Counted from the first letter of the stretch, positions 9,078 through 17,509 are shown. The stretch is DNA of 64,000 bases from Rhizobium rhizogenes NBRC 13257 (GCF_000696095.1 NZ_BAYX01000001.1:744001-808000), one strand, 5' to 3'. The notes: generated by a model not told the origin, from the sequence alone. Numbers and translations: made by a program.

Positions 9078-10013
9078 TCAGGCCGACGCTGCGGATCGCG
9101 ACTGCACCCGCTCGCGCCAGATGATGAACAGGCCCGATGCGACGATGATCAGGATGCCGATCCATTTGGAAAAATTGGGAAAATCACCGAACAGCGCATA
9201 GCCGAGAACGGTAGCGGAGATGATCTCGAAATATTGAAAGGGCGCAAGCAGCGACAGCGGTGCCAGCCGAAAAGCACGGACGACCAGCAGATGGGCATAG
9301 CCGGACACCGCGCCGAGAATCAGCAGCAGTATGAGACCGAGCCATGAAGCAGGCAGGGACGGTGCGAAATCGGTAGCGCCGGCCGAGGCGCCTATCCACA
9401 GCGCGCCTATCATGAAGATCGTACCGCCGATACCGGCCATGGTCTGCATGGTCAAAGGTGAATCGGCGTCGCCGACGGCGCGATTCATGAAGAGATAGAG
9501 CGCAAAAAGAAAGGCGCAGGCGACCGGCAGCAGCGCCTTCAGGCCAAAAATCTCGAAACTCGGCTGAATGACGATCATAGCGCCGCCAAAGCCGACGACG
9601 ATCGCCAGCCAGCGCCGCCAGCCAACCTTATCGCCGAGAAACAGCGCCGAAAGGGCGGTGAGAATGAAGGGCTCGACGAAATAGATGGCAAAGACGTCGG
9701 CAAGCGGCATGTATTTGACCGCTGCAAAGAACAGCAGGCTGGCCGCGCCATGCAATGCGCCGCGCAACAGGTTCATCCATGGCCGCTTGGCCGAAAGCGC
9801 TCCCCAGCCGAACGCAAAGAAGAGCAGCGGCAGGGTGCAGACGAGCTGAAAGAAAAAGCGGTAGAAGGTCACCTGTCCCGGCGACATCGCCTCGAAGGTC
9901 GCCATATACTTGGCGATGGCATCCATCACCGGCAACACGATCATGGCACCGGCCATGATGGCCATGCCTTGCAGAGGGTTTTGCTGGGCGGGAGCGGTGG
10001 CGATAGCGGACAT
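9078..10013 (-). CDS. EamA/DMT-family permease
   Basis: The 311-residue protein has about ten hydrophobic segments arranged as two EamA repeats, with the typical FYRFFFQ segment after helix 2 and LADVFAIYFVEPF and LAPLSLLAPFQYFE at the repeat ends. It is an inner-membrane exporter of unknown substrate. It is a single-gene unit, divergent from the XRE regulator gene. A 7-bp inverted repeat (TGCAACC at 10059-10065, GGTTGCA at 10080-10086) lies 46-73 bases upstream of its start and could be an operator. Confidence 0.88.
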   Translation of the reverse strand: MSAIATAPAQQNPLQGMAIMAGAMIVLPVMDAIAKYMATFEAMSPGQVTFYRFFFQLVCTLPLLFFAFGWGALSAKRPWMNLLRGALHGAASLLFFAAVKYMPLADVFAIYFVEPFILTALSALFLGDKVGWRRWLAIVVGFGGAMIVIQPSFEIFGLKALLPVACAFLFALYLFMNRAVGDADSPLTMQTMAGIGGTIFMIGALWIGASAGATDFAPSLPASWLGLILLLILGAVSGYAHLLVVRAFRLAPLSLLAPFQYFEIISATVLGYALFGDFPNFSKWIGILIIVASGLFIIWRERVQSRSAASA

Positions 10014-10239
10014 GACCGGTCATCAATCACAGGAACATCATTCGATCAAGGCATTGGATGCAACCTGTCCTTATCAATTGGTTGCACCATTTGACGTAAA
10101 GTGCCGGACTTTCCCAAATCGGACACATCGAGGTCGCTACATGACGCCTCTAGACCTATATCCGCCTGGTTAATCCGCTAAAAATTTAAGCGCGCCGCTC
10201 AGAATTTAACCGGCGCGACCAAAACGGAGGATCGCACCG

Positions 10240-10662
10240 ATGTTGAAGACGGAACAGGAAACGACCGTTTTTTCGGATGAAAGCGACGACACCCTGGGTG
10301 GGCGCATCTCCATGGCCCGCGATGCCGCCGGCATCAGCCTCGAATCACTGGCAGGCCAGTTGGGCGTTAACCAGGAGACGATGCTGGCCTGGGAATCGGA
10401 CCGTTCGGAACCGAAATCGGCCGTTCTGGCCACAATGGCCGGTCTGTTCGGTGTTTCGCCGGCCTGGCTGATGACCGGCACGGGAGATGGGCCGCGCGAG
10501 GATAGTGAAGAACGGGCGCTGGAAGCCGTCAGGAGCGAACTGTCCCGACTACGTTCCGCCCATCAGGACATCGGCCGGCTGATCGAGACGACGACGCGCC
10601 AGATCGAAAGGCTCGACCATCAGATTCGCTTGCGCAACGTCAGCAAGGACGTCGCGCATTAG
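10240..10662 (+). CDS. XRE-family transcriptional regulator
   Basis: The 140-residue protein has an N-terminal Cro/CI-type helix-turn-helix (about residues 18-72: [21 protein letters not shown], then [12 protein letters not shown]) and a C-terminal charged coiled-coil segment rich in Arg and Leu, likely for dimerisation. GGAGG stands upstream of the ATG. A 7-bp inverted repeat, CGCGCCG (10191-10197) and CGGCGCG (10211-10217), lies just before the ribosome-binding site and may be an autoregulatory operator. Its stop overlaps the stop of lipB by 4 bp. The target genes are unknown; the divergent EamA gene is the nearest candidate. Confidence 0.85.
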   Translation: MLKTEQETTVFSDESDDTLGGRISMARDAAGISLESLAGQLGVNQETMLAWESDRSEPKSAVLATMAGLFGVSPAWLMTGTGDGPREDSEERALEAVRSELSRLRSAHQDIGRLIETTTRQIERLDHQIRLRNVSKDVAH

Positions 10663-11375
10663 ACCTCATTGGCTGTTTCGCCGAAGACCTGCTCGAAAGC
10701 CTCGCGCAGGCGGATATCCACATCCGTCATCATTATCGGCAGACCGAGGTCGACAAGGCTAGTAACGCCATAGGCTGAGATTCCACAGGGAACGATGCCT
10801 GAGAAATGGCAGAGATCAGGGTCGACGTTCAGCGACAGGCCATGAAACGTTACCCACTTGCGCACGCGGATGCCGAGCGCCGCGATCTTGTCCTCTGTCA
10901 TGGTCCCATCCGGCAGCAACGGCTTTTCCGGACGGCGCACCCAGACGCCGACGCGATCCTCGCGACGTTCACCGCGGACATTCATCGAATCGAGCGTGCG
11001 GATAATGACTTCTTCCAGCGCGGCCACGAAAGCGCGGATATCCTGACGCCGGCGTTTCAGATCCAGCATGACATAGGCCACGCGCTGGCCGGGGCCGTGA
11101 TAGGTGTATTCGCCGCCGCGCCCGGTGGCGAAAACCGGAAAACGATCGGGCTCGATGAGATCGGCCGCGTTGGCGCTGGTGCCTGCCGTATATAAAGGAG
11201 GATGTTCGACCAGCCAGACGAGTTCCGGCGCCTGACCATCGGCAATAGCAGCGACTTCCGCCTCCATGGTCGCCACCGCCTCTTCATACGGCACAGGACA
11301 GTCGGCGATGCGCCAACGCACCGGCGGTGAATCAATCAGCGGAAACATTTGGTGTTCGAGATCGGTGCGTAGCAT
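10659..11375 (-). CDS. lipB: Octanoyl-[acyl-carrier-protein]:protein octanoyltransferase
   Basis: About 238 residues. LipB moves octanoyl from acyl carrier protein to the lipoyl domains of 2-oxoacid dehydrogenases and glycine cleavage H protein. It shows the LipB signature [13 protein letters not shown], the catalytic Lys in [12 protein letters not shown], and the catalytic Cys in GIVPCGIS. I chose the ATG at 11375 (MLRTDLEHQ), with AAAGGA upstream; an ATG at 11393 would add six residues. Single-gene unit, convergent with the XRE gene. Confidence 0.95.
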   Translation of the reverse strand: MLRTDLEHQMFPLIDSPPVRWRIADCPVPYEEAVATMEAEVAAIADGQAPELVWLVEHPPLYTAGTSANAADLIEPDRFPVFATGRGGEYTYHGPGQRVAYVMLDLKRRRQDIRAFVAALEEVIIRTLDSMNVRGERREDRVGVWVRRPEKPLLPDGTMTEDKIAALGIRVRKWVTFHGLSLNVDPDLCHFSGIVPCGISAYGVTSLVDLGLPIMMTDVDIRLREAFEQVFGETANEV

Positions 11376-11512
11376 CCTGCCAGTCCTTTGCATGCCTGCG
11401 GCTGCGCGTATCTCTTATAAAACGAACGAGCCGGCAGGCACCGCCTATATGGAGGCTTTCACAGGGGAATTCAAACAGTTGTGAAACTCTTCAAAAAAAC
11501 TGACACATATCT

Positions 11513-11541
11513 CTTGTGCCCCCCGAATGCTTTTGCTACAT
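11513..11541 (+). promoter_or_regulatory. Putative promoter of tRNA-Leu
   Basis: CTTGTG (11513-11518), 17 bases, CTACAT (11536-11541). This is close to the rhizobial housekeeping consensus CTTGAC-N17-CTATAT. The start would fall near 11548, about 30 bases before the mature tRNA. Confidence 0.55.
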
Positions 11542-11577
11542 GCAGCCGCGCCGGAGCAATTCGGCGCCTACCACGAT

Positions 11578-11662
11578 GCGGTCGTGGCGGAATTGGTAGA
11601 CGCGCAGCGTTGAGGTCGCTGTGGGGCAACCCGTGGAAGTTCGAGTCTTCTCGACCGCACCA
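11578..11662 (+). tRNA. tRNA-Leu (anticodon GAG)
   Basis: An 85-base cloverleaf: acceptor stem GCGGTCG pairing with CGACCGC, D-arm with GGTAGA, anticodon stem CAGCG/CGCTG with loop TTGAGGT (anticodon GAG, reading CUC and CUU), a long variable arm typical of class II tRNAs, T-loop TTCGAGT, and encoded ACCA at the 3' end. A promoter and an intrinsic terminator flank it. No integrase or duplicated 3' end was seen, so it is not occupied by an integrated element. Confidence 0.97.
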
Positions 11663-11671
11663 AAACAAAAG

Positions 11672-11699
11672 ACCCGCTTCGGCGGGTTTTTTTGTTTTT
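11672..11699 (+). terminator. Intrinsic terminator of tRNA-Leu
   Basis: Stem ACCCGC, loop TTCG, GCGGGT (11672-11687), followed by a run of Ts interrupted once. Ten bases after the tRNA end. Confidence 0.9.
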
Positions 11700-11901
11700 C
11701 TGCTCCGCTTGAGTTTTTCACATCCTTTTGAGTTGCGCGATATGTGATATACTCGCGCTGGTCGCTGTTCTGTACAGTTACCGTTCATGTTCGTCATCAT
11801 ATGGTGTCGCTCATCGAACCCTGATGCTGCGTCAATTGACAAATCAAAGGGGTGAGATGATTAATAGTTTCGACATTCGTCATAGAGCGGAGGATTTGCC
11901 A

Positions 11902-12414
11902 ATGACTAGTCGTGCCATCCTGTTGATGTCTTTTGCGTCTTTTGCAGTTTTGGGCTCGATGGCCCTCTCATCGCCGGCCTCTGCGCTAACGATGAAAGAG
12001 TGCAGCACCAAATATCAAGCTGCCAAGGATGCGGGTACTCTGAACGGCCAGAAGTGGAATGATTTCCGTGCTGCTCAGTGCGGTGCCGATTCTTCTGCAA
12101 CTACCACTACCGCACCGGCCGCAACGACGCCTGCAAAGACGACCACGACCGCCAAGGTCGATCCCAATGAGCCGGATGTCACCAAGCCGCCAGCTAAGGA
12201 GCCAGCGAAGCCGACGACCGTCGCACCGTCGGGCGTGACCTTCCCGACTGCTGTCGATACCAAGTATTCGAGCGAAACGCCCGGCAAGGGCCGCTTCCAC
12301 ACTTGCGTCGATGCCTATAATGCCAACAAGGCCAAGAACAGCCTCGGTGGTCTTAAGTGGATCCAGAAGGGCGGCGGCTACTACAGCCTCTGCAATACCA
12401 AGCTGAAGAGCTAA
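11902..12414 (+). CDS. Secreted protein with duplicated Cys/KW module
   Basis: The 170-residue product begins with a clear signal peptide (cleavage after SPASA, near residue 28). Two modules share the pattern C-x3-Y-x-A-x-K...L-x-G-x-KW...C: residues 34-60 and 135-164. They are joined by a linker rich in Thr, Ala, Pro and Lys. The first module resembles the short PsiF-like repeat (KYQAAKDAGTLNGQKWNDF). Each Cys pair probably forms one disulfide in the periplasm. I chose the ATG at 11902 with GGAGG upstream. An intrinsic terminator follows. Function unknown. Confidence 0.75.
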   Translation: MTSRAILLMSFASFAVLGSMALSSPASALTMKECSTKYQAAKDAGTLNGQKWNDFRAAQCGADSSATTTTAPAATTPAKTTTTAKVDPNEPDVTKPPAKEPAKPTTVAPSGVTFPTAVDTKYSSETPGKGRFHTCVDAYNANKAKNSLGGLKWIQKGGGYYSLCNTKLKS

Positions 12415-12439
12415 TCTGCCTCTTTATCGGATAATCGAG

Positions 12440-12467
12440 CGGGCGCCCACAGGCGCCCGTATTTTTT
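12440..12467 (+). terminator. Intrinsic terminator
   Basis: Stem CGGGCGCC (12440-12447), loop CACA, GGCGCCCG (12452-12459), then TATTTTTT. It closes the secreted Cys-module gene. Confidence 0.9.
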
Positions 12468-12480
12468 GTGGTGAGCCAGA

Positions 12481-12975
12481 TCAGGCGTTCGCCTTTTCCC
12501 ATTTTTTCACCAGCCGATCGCGCTTCAACTTTGAAAGCCGCTGCAGCCAGAACAGGCCGTCAAGCTGATCGACCTCATGCTGGATGCAAATCGCCAGGAA
12601 GTCTTCGGCCGCAGCTTCGTGAGCTTCGCCGTCAATATCCTGATAGCGGAAGCGGATAGCCCTCGGCCTGACAACCTCGTCCGTGATGCCCGGCATGGAC
12701 ACGCTGCCTTCCATGTGCCGCATCGTCTCCTCGGAAAACCATGTGATCTCCGGATTGATATAGGTGCGGATGCCATCTTCGCGGCTGAGCTCAATTACCG
12801 TGACGCGCCGGAGAACGCCAATATGGGCGGCGGTGATGCCGACGCCGGGCGCGGCACGCATGGTGTCCACCAGATCGATGGCTAGACTGTGCAGACCGTC
12901 ATCGAAGATGGTCACCGGCGCGCAGGTGGTTTTCAACAATGGATCTGGAAAGCGAATGATGGAACGGACTGACAC
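12481..12975 (-). CDS. Peptide deformylase-like protein lacking metal ligands
   Basis: The 164-residue product has the deformylase fold signatures but altered: motif 1 is GVGITAAHIG (His51 where active enzymes have Gln), motif 2 is EGSVSMP (Ser91 in place of the metal-binding Cys), motif 3 is QHEVDQLDG (Gln137 in place of the second His of HEXXH). Two of three metal ligands are therefore missing. The neighbouring segments FWLQRLSKLKRDRLVKK look well conserved rather than decayed. I chose the GTG at 12975 (VSVRSIIRFPDP) as start; an upstream Met at 13062 gives a low-complexity extension. Probably not an active Fe/Zn deformylase. Confidence 0.75.
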   Translation of the reverse strand: MSVRSIIRFPDPLLKTTCAPVTIFDDGLHSLAIDLVDTMRAAPGVGITAAHIGVLRRVTVIELSREDGIRTYINPEITWFSEETMRHMEGSVSMPGITDEVVRPRAIRFRYQDIDGEAHEAAAEDFLAICIQHEVDQLDGLFWLQRLSKLKRDRLVKKWEKANA

Positions 12976-13092
12976 GGCTCTCTCTATTGTCGGGACGACA
13001 TCTTCTCCATCTAAGAATAGGGACAATACGAGGCTGATGCCATCGTCTTTCGGATCAGACAAAAAATGTTAGCTTTTCCGTCTATCCAATTG

Positions 13093-13131
13093 TTGACAAT
13101 GATCTTTTCACCGTCATTCTGCATGGTGAAA
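13093..13131 (+). promoter_or_regulatory. Possible promoter and inverted repeat upstream of mgtE
   Basis: A consensus -35 hexamer TTGACA (13093-13098) is followed by a 7-bp inverted repeat TTTCACC (13106-13112) and GGTGAAA (13125-13131). The -10 is poor. The repeat could be an operator or a leader hairpin. Confidence 0.35.
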
Positions 13132-13171
13132 TCCTGCGTCTCCATAGACTGAACCAGGCTGGGAGGTGGTA

Positions 13172-14590
13172 ATGACCACGACCGACGAAGACGAGCGCGT
13201 ACGCAGGACCTCCACGGAGACAGATCCCGACATCTATAATGAGGACGGCGTCGTCCGCTCCGATTTTCTGACCAAGATCAGCGATGCGATCGAGCGGCAG
13301 GACGTTCCGTTCCTGCAGCAGAATGTCGTGCGGCTGCACGATTCCGAACTCGGCGATCTTCTCGAATCGCTGCCGCCGCATGAACGTCTGGCACTGGTGC
13401 GATTGCTCGGCAACGACTTCGACATGACGGCGCTGACGCAGGTGGACGAGGCGATCCGTATGGAGATCGTCGACCAGATGCCGAACGACCAGATCGCCGC
13501 CGGTATCGGCGAGCTTGATTCGGACGACGCCGTCTACATTCTCGAGGATCTCGACCAGGAAGACCGCGACGAAATCCTGTCGCAACTGCCGTTTACCGAG
13601 CGCGTCCGCCTTCGGCGCGCGCTCGATTACCCGGAGCGGTCAGCTGGCCGCCGCATGCAGACAGAATTCGTCGCCGTGCCGCCATTCTGGACGGTCGGCC
13701 AGACGATCGATTACATGCGCGACGAAGAGGGGCTGCCGGAAGCCTTCACGCAGATCTTCGTCATCGACCCGACCTTCAAGCTGCTCGGCAGCATCGATCT
13801 CGACCGTATCCTGAGAGCCAAGCGGCAGGCGAAGGTCGAGGGCATCATGCGCGAGACCTCGCACCCAATCCCGGCCGAAATGGACCAAGAAGAGGCGGCG
13901 CAGCTCTTCGAGCAATACGACTTGCTGTCCGCCGCCGTCGTCGACGAGAATCAACGGCTCGTCGGCGTGCTGACCATCGACGACGTGGTCGACGTCATCA
14001 ACGAAGAGGCCGACGAGGACATCAAGCGTCTCGGCGGTGTCGGCGACGAAGAACTGTCGGATAACGTCACCTCGACCGTGCGCTCACGCTTCGTCTGGCT
14101 GGCCGTCAACCTGATCACGGCGATCCTCGCCTCCAGCATCATCGATGTCTTCGACGGCGCCATCGCGAAGATGGTGGCGCTTGCCGTGTTGATGCCGATC
14201 GTCGCCTCGATGGGCGGCAATGCCGGCACCCAGACGATGACCGTCACGGTGCGGGCGCTCGCCACAGGCGACCTCGACATCTACAACGCTTTCCGCGTCA
14301 TCCGCAGGGAGGCGAGCGTCGGTCTGATCAACGGCATCCTTTTCGCCATCATCATGGGTGCCGTCGCCACATTCTGGTTCCATGATTTTCAGCTCGGTAT
14401 CGTCGTTGGCGCGGCGATGATCATCAATCTGGTCGCGGCGGCTCTTGGCGGCATCCTTCTGCCGCTGATTCTGCATCGCTTCGGCGCCGACCCGGCCATT
14501 GCTTCGTCGGCCTTCGTCACCACGGTCACGGATTGCACGGGCTATTTCGCATTCCTGGGCATTGCGACGTGGTGGTTCGCGATTCACTAG
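13172..14590 (+). CDS. mgtE: Magnesium transporter MgtE
   Basis: The 472-residue protein has the MgtE order: N-terminal superhelical domain (about 20-150, with the DDAVYILEDLDQEDRDEIL segment), two CBS domains (about 155-280, including RLVGVLTIDDVVDVI), and five membrane helices with the conserved pore segment MPIVASMGGNAGTQTMTV. It is a Mg2+ channel in the inner membrane gated by Mg2+ at the cytosolic domains. I chose the ATG at 13172 because GGGAGG stands just upstream; a GTG at 13166 is in frame. Divergent from the deformylase-like gene. Confidence 0.95.
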   Translation: MTTTDEDERVRRTSTETDPDIYNEDGVVRSDFLTKISDAIERQDVPFLQQNVVRLHDSELGDLLESLPPHERLALVRLLGNDFDMTALTQVDEAIRMEIVDQMPNDQIAAGIGELDSDDAVYILEDLDQEDRDEILSQLPFTERVRLRRALDYPERSAGRRMQTEFVAVPPFWTVGQTIDYMRDEEGLPEAFTQIFVIDPTFKLLGSIDLDRILRAKRQAKVEGIMRETSHPIPAEMDQEEAAQLFEQYDLLSAAVVDENQRLVGVLTIDDVVDVINEEADEDIKRLGGVGDEELSDNVTSTVRSRFVWLAVNLITAILASSIIDVFDGAIAKMVALAVLMPIVASMGGNAGTQTMTVTVRALATGDLDIYNAFRVIRREASVGLINGILFAIIMGAVATFWFHDFQLGIVVGAAMIINLVAAALGGILLPLILHRFGADPAIASSAFVTTVTDCTGYFAFLGIATWWFAIH

Positions 14591-14625
14591 GCTGAAATGA
14601 GCGGGGGAGTGCCATCGTGCACAAA

Positions 14626-14653
14626 TTGACTATTACGTAAAAGTCAATATTAT
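14626..14653 (+). promoter_or_regulatory. MerR-type promoter with palindromic operator
   Basis: A -35 TTGACT (14626-14631) and a -10 TATTAT (14648-14653) are 16 bases apart. A 22-bp palindrome (14626-14647) with 20 of 22 positions symmetrical fills the -35 and the spacer; its core is TTACGTAA and its outer arms are TTGACT and AGTCAA. An operator inside the promoter spacer is the normal arrangement for MerR-family regulators, so the downstream regulator probably controls itself. Confidence 0.65.
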
Positions 14654-14682
14654 GCCCCCTGCAAGACAGGGGCGCGCGACTG

Positions 14683-15069
14683 GTGGATAGATACTATAGC
14701 ATAACGGAGCTGACGCGGGAATTCGGGGTTTCGACCCGAACATTGCGTTTCTACGAGGACGAAGGTCTTATCCACCCCGAACGCCGGGGCCGCACACGTT
14801 TGTTCCGCACGGCCGACCGCCGTCTGATCATGGAAATCCTGCGCGGCCGCCGTATCGGCTTCACCATCGCCGAAATCCGCGAGATCATCCAGGTCTACAA
14901 GGAACCGCCGGGCGAGATGGGTCAGCTGAAATTGCTGATGAAGCGCGTCGACGAGAAACGCAACGAGCTGCGCCAGAAGCGCAAGGATATCGAAGATACG
15001 CTGACCGAACTCGACAATGTCGAGGAAGCCTGCCTTGGCCGCCTGGCCGAGATTGGCGTGGGGACGTGA
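14683..15069 (+). CDS. MerR-family transcriptional regulator
   Basis: The 128-residue protein has the winged helix of the family (YYSITELTREFGVSTRTLRFYEDEGL, about residues 4-29) followed by RRLIMEILRGRRIGFTIAEI and a long C-terminal coiled coil. No cluster of Cys is present for metal binding. The type is like the MerR regulators near acyl-CoA dehydrogenase and branched-chain catabolism genes (LiuR-like), though no such gene is adjacent here. GTG start at 14683; the ribosome-binding site is weak. Its promoter contains a 22-bp palindrome. Convergent with the next gene. Confidence 0.88.
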   Translation: MDRYYSITELTREFGVSTRTLRFYEDEGLIHPERRGRTRLFRTADRRLIMEILRGRRIGFTIAEIREIIQVYKEPPGEMGQLKLLMKRVDEKRNELRQKRKDIEDTLTELDNVEEACLGRLAEIGVGT

Positions 15070-15073
15070 CCCC

Positions 15074-15547
15074 TTAAATCCACCTGCGGGTATGCCTGCA
15101 ATAAAATTCAAATTCGCAGCCGAAGCGGGATAGTAGATGCATCTCCTCGCAGCGGATGACCAATAGCGTGGTCAGCGCCGCCGCCACGGCCGCCATGGCG
15201 ACGAACCAGACGTTGCCGATCATCAGGCCAAGGCTCGCCGTCAGCAGCGTATAGCCGAGATAGGTCGGGTTGCGGGTGAAGCGGAACGGGCCTTTGGTCA
15301 CCAGATGCGCGGTACAGCGCTGTGTCAGCACGGTGGTTCGGCTCTCGATCAGAGTCTTCACCGCCCAGACATTCAGCGTCACCGCGACGGTGGTGAGAAG
15401 AGCGCCGATACCCCAGCCGATGATGGCCCAGAGATAAGGCAGTCGCACCGGATAATCCTTGTTCAGATACAGCGCTGTTATGACTGCGAGACTATATAAT
15501 AATGGCGGCCATGGGAAACTCAGCGACTTCAAACGATAGGCATTCAT
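15074..15547 (-). CDS. Isoprenylcysteine carboxyl methyltransferase-like membrane protein
   Basis: The 157-residue protein has four to five hydrophobic segments and the C-terminal motifs of the ICMT/PEMT-like family: GPFRFTRNPTYLGY and EEMHLLSRFGCEFEFYCRHTRRWI, which bind S-adenosylmethionine. These bacterial proteins methylate unknown small or lipid substrates. It lies 12 bp downstream of the DUF1624 gene on the same strand and is probably cotranscribed with it. Confidence 0.8.
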   Translation of the reverse strand: MNAYRLKSLSFPWPPLLYSLAVITALYLNKDYPVRLPYLWAIIGWGIGALLTTVAVTLNVWAVKTLIESRTTVLTQRCTAHLVTKGPFRFTRNPTYLGYTLLTASLGLMIGNVWFVAMAAVAAALTTLLVIRCEEMHLLSRFGCEFEFYCRHTRRWI

Positions 15548-15559
15548 CGAATAACCCTG

Positions 15560-16549
15560 TCATTGCGCTTGTTCCGTGCACTGTAGCGCGATTCGGCTGA
15601 TCCGTTCATCGCTATCTGCCTTAATTGCCCCGGAATTCAGGGGCGCGAAGAGGTTCTGCGCCTGCAATTGATCGAGCGTGCACTTGCAGAAGCTGCGGCA
15701 CATGGCTTCGCTGCCGGACTGTGTGCAGGACACCTCGCATTGCCTGATATAGCCGACCGTGGGGTCCGGCGCCGGAGCGGGTGCTACCAACGACAGAAGA
15801 TAGACGAGGCCGAAGAGTAGCGGCTGGTGCACGAGATAGAAAATCAGGCTGTGGCGGCCGGCGCGGGCGATCAGGTTGCGGCCGGGGCCAAGCTTTGCCA
15901 GGGACCGGAGCCAACCGAGCGAAATCGCAAGCTGCGCGATGCCAAGACCGAAAAGGAACGGCGTCAGCCATGGGAAAACCGGCACGTAGTCGTTGGATCG
16001 CGGCAGGCTTTCGGACAAGCCGACCCAATAGAGCCAGGGCACGTCGAAGAAAGAGGAATGCAGCGAAAACGGCGCGATGACATTGTCGACGACGATACCG
16101 GCCAAGAGCAGCACGGCTATCAGCAAGGTCGCGAAGGCCGGCAGGCGCAGGAAGAGCAGGCCGATGATGCTGGCGGCCGCAATGCAGTGCAGGATGCCGA
16201 AGAAGATCCACTCGTCGCGCATGCCGATGAAGGTCACGATAGAAATCGCTACAGCAGCGGCTGCGATCATGCCGACGCGCTTGAAATAGGACTGCCAGCG
16301 GATTTCGGGCGTGTTGGCAAGCACCAGGCTGACGCCTGCGAGGAACAGGAAGGTACTGGCGATGGCGCGAGCATAGAATTTCAGCCAGCCGGTCTCTGCC
16401 GTACCCGGCTCGAGATAGCCGAAGAACTCGAAATCCCAGGTGCAATGATAGCTCGCCATCGCCAGAAGCGCGATCCCACGGGCCGTGTCCAGAATGCCGA
16501 TGCGGGGCGTTTTCTGCGGCGCATCGATACTCTCGGCGATAACGGCCAT
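15560..16549 (-). CDS. DUF1624 / heparan-alpha-glucosaminide N-acetyltransferase-like membrane protein
   Basis: About 329 residues with eight or more membrane segments. The N-terminal RIGILDTARGIALLAMASYH with its Arg, Asp and His is typical of the DUF1624/HGSNAT catalytic domain, which acetylates sugars across membranes in eukaryotes. The C-terminus adds a Cys-rich segment (QCEVSCTQSGSEAMCRSFCKC), which should sit in the periplasm and may form disulfides. I chose the ATG at 16549 with GGAAGGA upstream. Substrate unknown. Confidence 0.75.
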   Translation of the reverse strand: MAVIAESIDAPQKTPRIGILDTARGIALLAMASYHCTWDFEFFGYLEPGTAETGWLKFYARAIASTFLFLAGVSLVLANTPEIRWQSYFKRVGMIAAAAVAISIVTFIGMRDEWIFFGILHCIAAASIIGLLFLRLPAFATLLIAVLLLAGIVVDNVIAPFSLHSSFFDVPWLYWVGLSESLPRSNDYVPVFPWLTPFLFGLGIAQLAISLGWLRSLAKLGPGRNLIARAGRHSLIFYLVHQPLLFGLVYLLSLVAPAPAPDPTVGYIRQCEVSCTQSGSEAMCRSFCKCTLDQLQAQNLFAPLNSGAIKADSDERISRIALQCTEQAQ

Positions 16550-16617
16550 TTGGCGGATCCTTCCAGGCATGAATTCAGATCGTCGGCACCAGCTTAATCA
16601 TCGCCAACGCGGCGATG

Positions 16618-17310
16618 TCATGGCACATCGATATCCATGATGGCCAGACGGGCGTCGGAAAAAAACTGCCGGCGGACCAGAACGATGATGATGAACATCG
16701 TCGTGACCATGAAGACGTAAGGGCTCAGGAACCAGCCGAGATAGCCGATCGACAGGAAGATGGTTCGCAGACCCGCATTGAAATTGCGCGCGGCGATGAT
16801 GTTCATGCGGATGACGCGCTCTGCGGCCCGCTCCGCCCGCGCGGGATCGAGCTCGGCATCCTGCCGCATCGGCAGGGCGCCGAAGAGGATGGTGCAATAG
16901 TTGAACAGGCGATAGGCCCAGCCGAACTTGAAGAAGGCGTAACCGAACAGACAGGCAAGCCCCGCCACCTTGAGCTCGAAGGCGGCGCGGCCGCCATTGA
17001 GGATGAAGGGCAGGTCGGCGAAGAAGGCATTGACCTTGTCGGTGGCGCCGAGCAGGGCGAAGCAGCTGCCGATGGCGAAGATTGATGTCGAGGCAAAGAA
17101 ACCAGTGCCGTTCTGCAGGCCAGCCAGGATTTGCGTATCGATCATCTTCAGGTCGCGCCGCAGCGAATTGTGGATCCATTCGCGCCGGCGCTCGTTCATC
17201 GCCAGCGTCAGGCTGGTGCGATTGAAGAAGCTGGCGCTGCTGGTGATCCAGTTCAGGGCAATCCAGAGAAAAATGAAGAGGGCGAGGGCGACATAGTCGA
17301 CGGTCGTCAT
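16618..17310 (-). CDS. DUF599 family membrane protein
   Basis: The 230-residue protein matches the DUF599 family: an N-terminal helix followed by NRTSLTLAMNERRREWIHNSLRRDLKMIDTQI, then three more helices, and RMNIIAARNFNAGLRTIFLS before the last two. Inner-membrane protein of unknown role. I chose the ATG at 17310 (MTTVDYVAL) with GGGAGA upstream. Directly downstream in the same direction is the DUF1624 gene. Confidence 0.8.
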   Translation of the reverse strand: MTTVDYVALALFIFLWIALNWITSSASFFNRTSLTLAMNERRREWIHNSLRRDLKMIDTQILAGLQNGTGFFASTSIFAIGSCFALLGATDKVNAFFADLPFILNGGRAAFELKVAGLACLFGYAFFKFGWAYRLFNYCTILFGALPMRQDAELDPARAERAAERVIRMNIIAARNFNAGLRTIFLSIGYLGWFLSPYVFMVTTMFIIIVLVRRQFFSDARLAIMDIDVP

Positions 17311-17509
17311 GAAGGCAGATTCTCCCAGTCTTTCTGTTCCAGACTGTAACGCACGCCTGTTCGGGCGCAATGGCCTTATGTTTGCGCCGCCTCAAGCCTA
17401 TATGTTATGTCGCAGGCATGAAATCCGATGTCGGTCGATCGCCGTGCAGGGCTGCCCTGATAGCGTAGCCTTGTCATTGCTTGATTTGCCGAGGAGGCAC
17501 CAAAGGTCC

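Noticed and set aside
7137..9347. 736-codon open frame opposite pccA
   Set aside because: Antisense shadow of pccA without any family motif or ribosome-binding site.
11578..11700. Genomic island attachment site at tRNA-Leu
   Set aside because: No integrase gene and no direct repeat of the tRNA 3' end found in the window.
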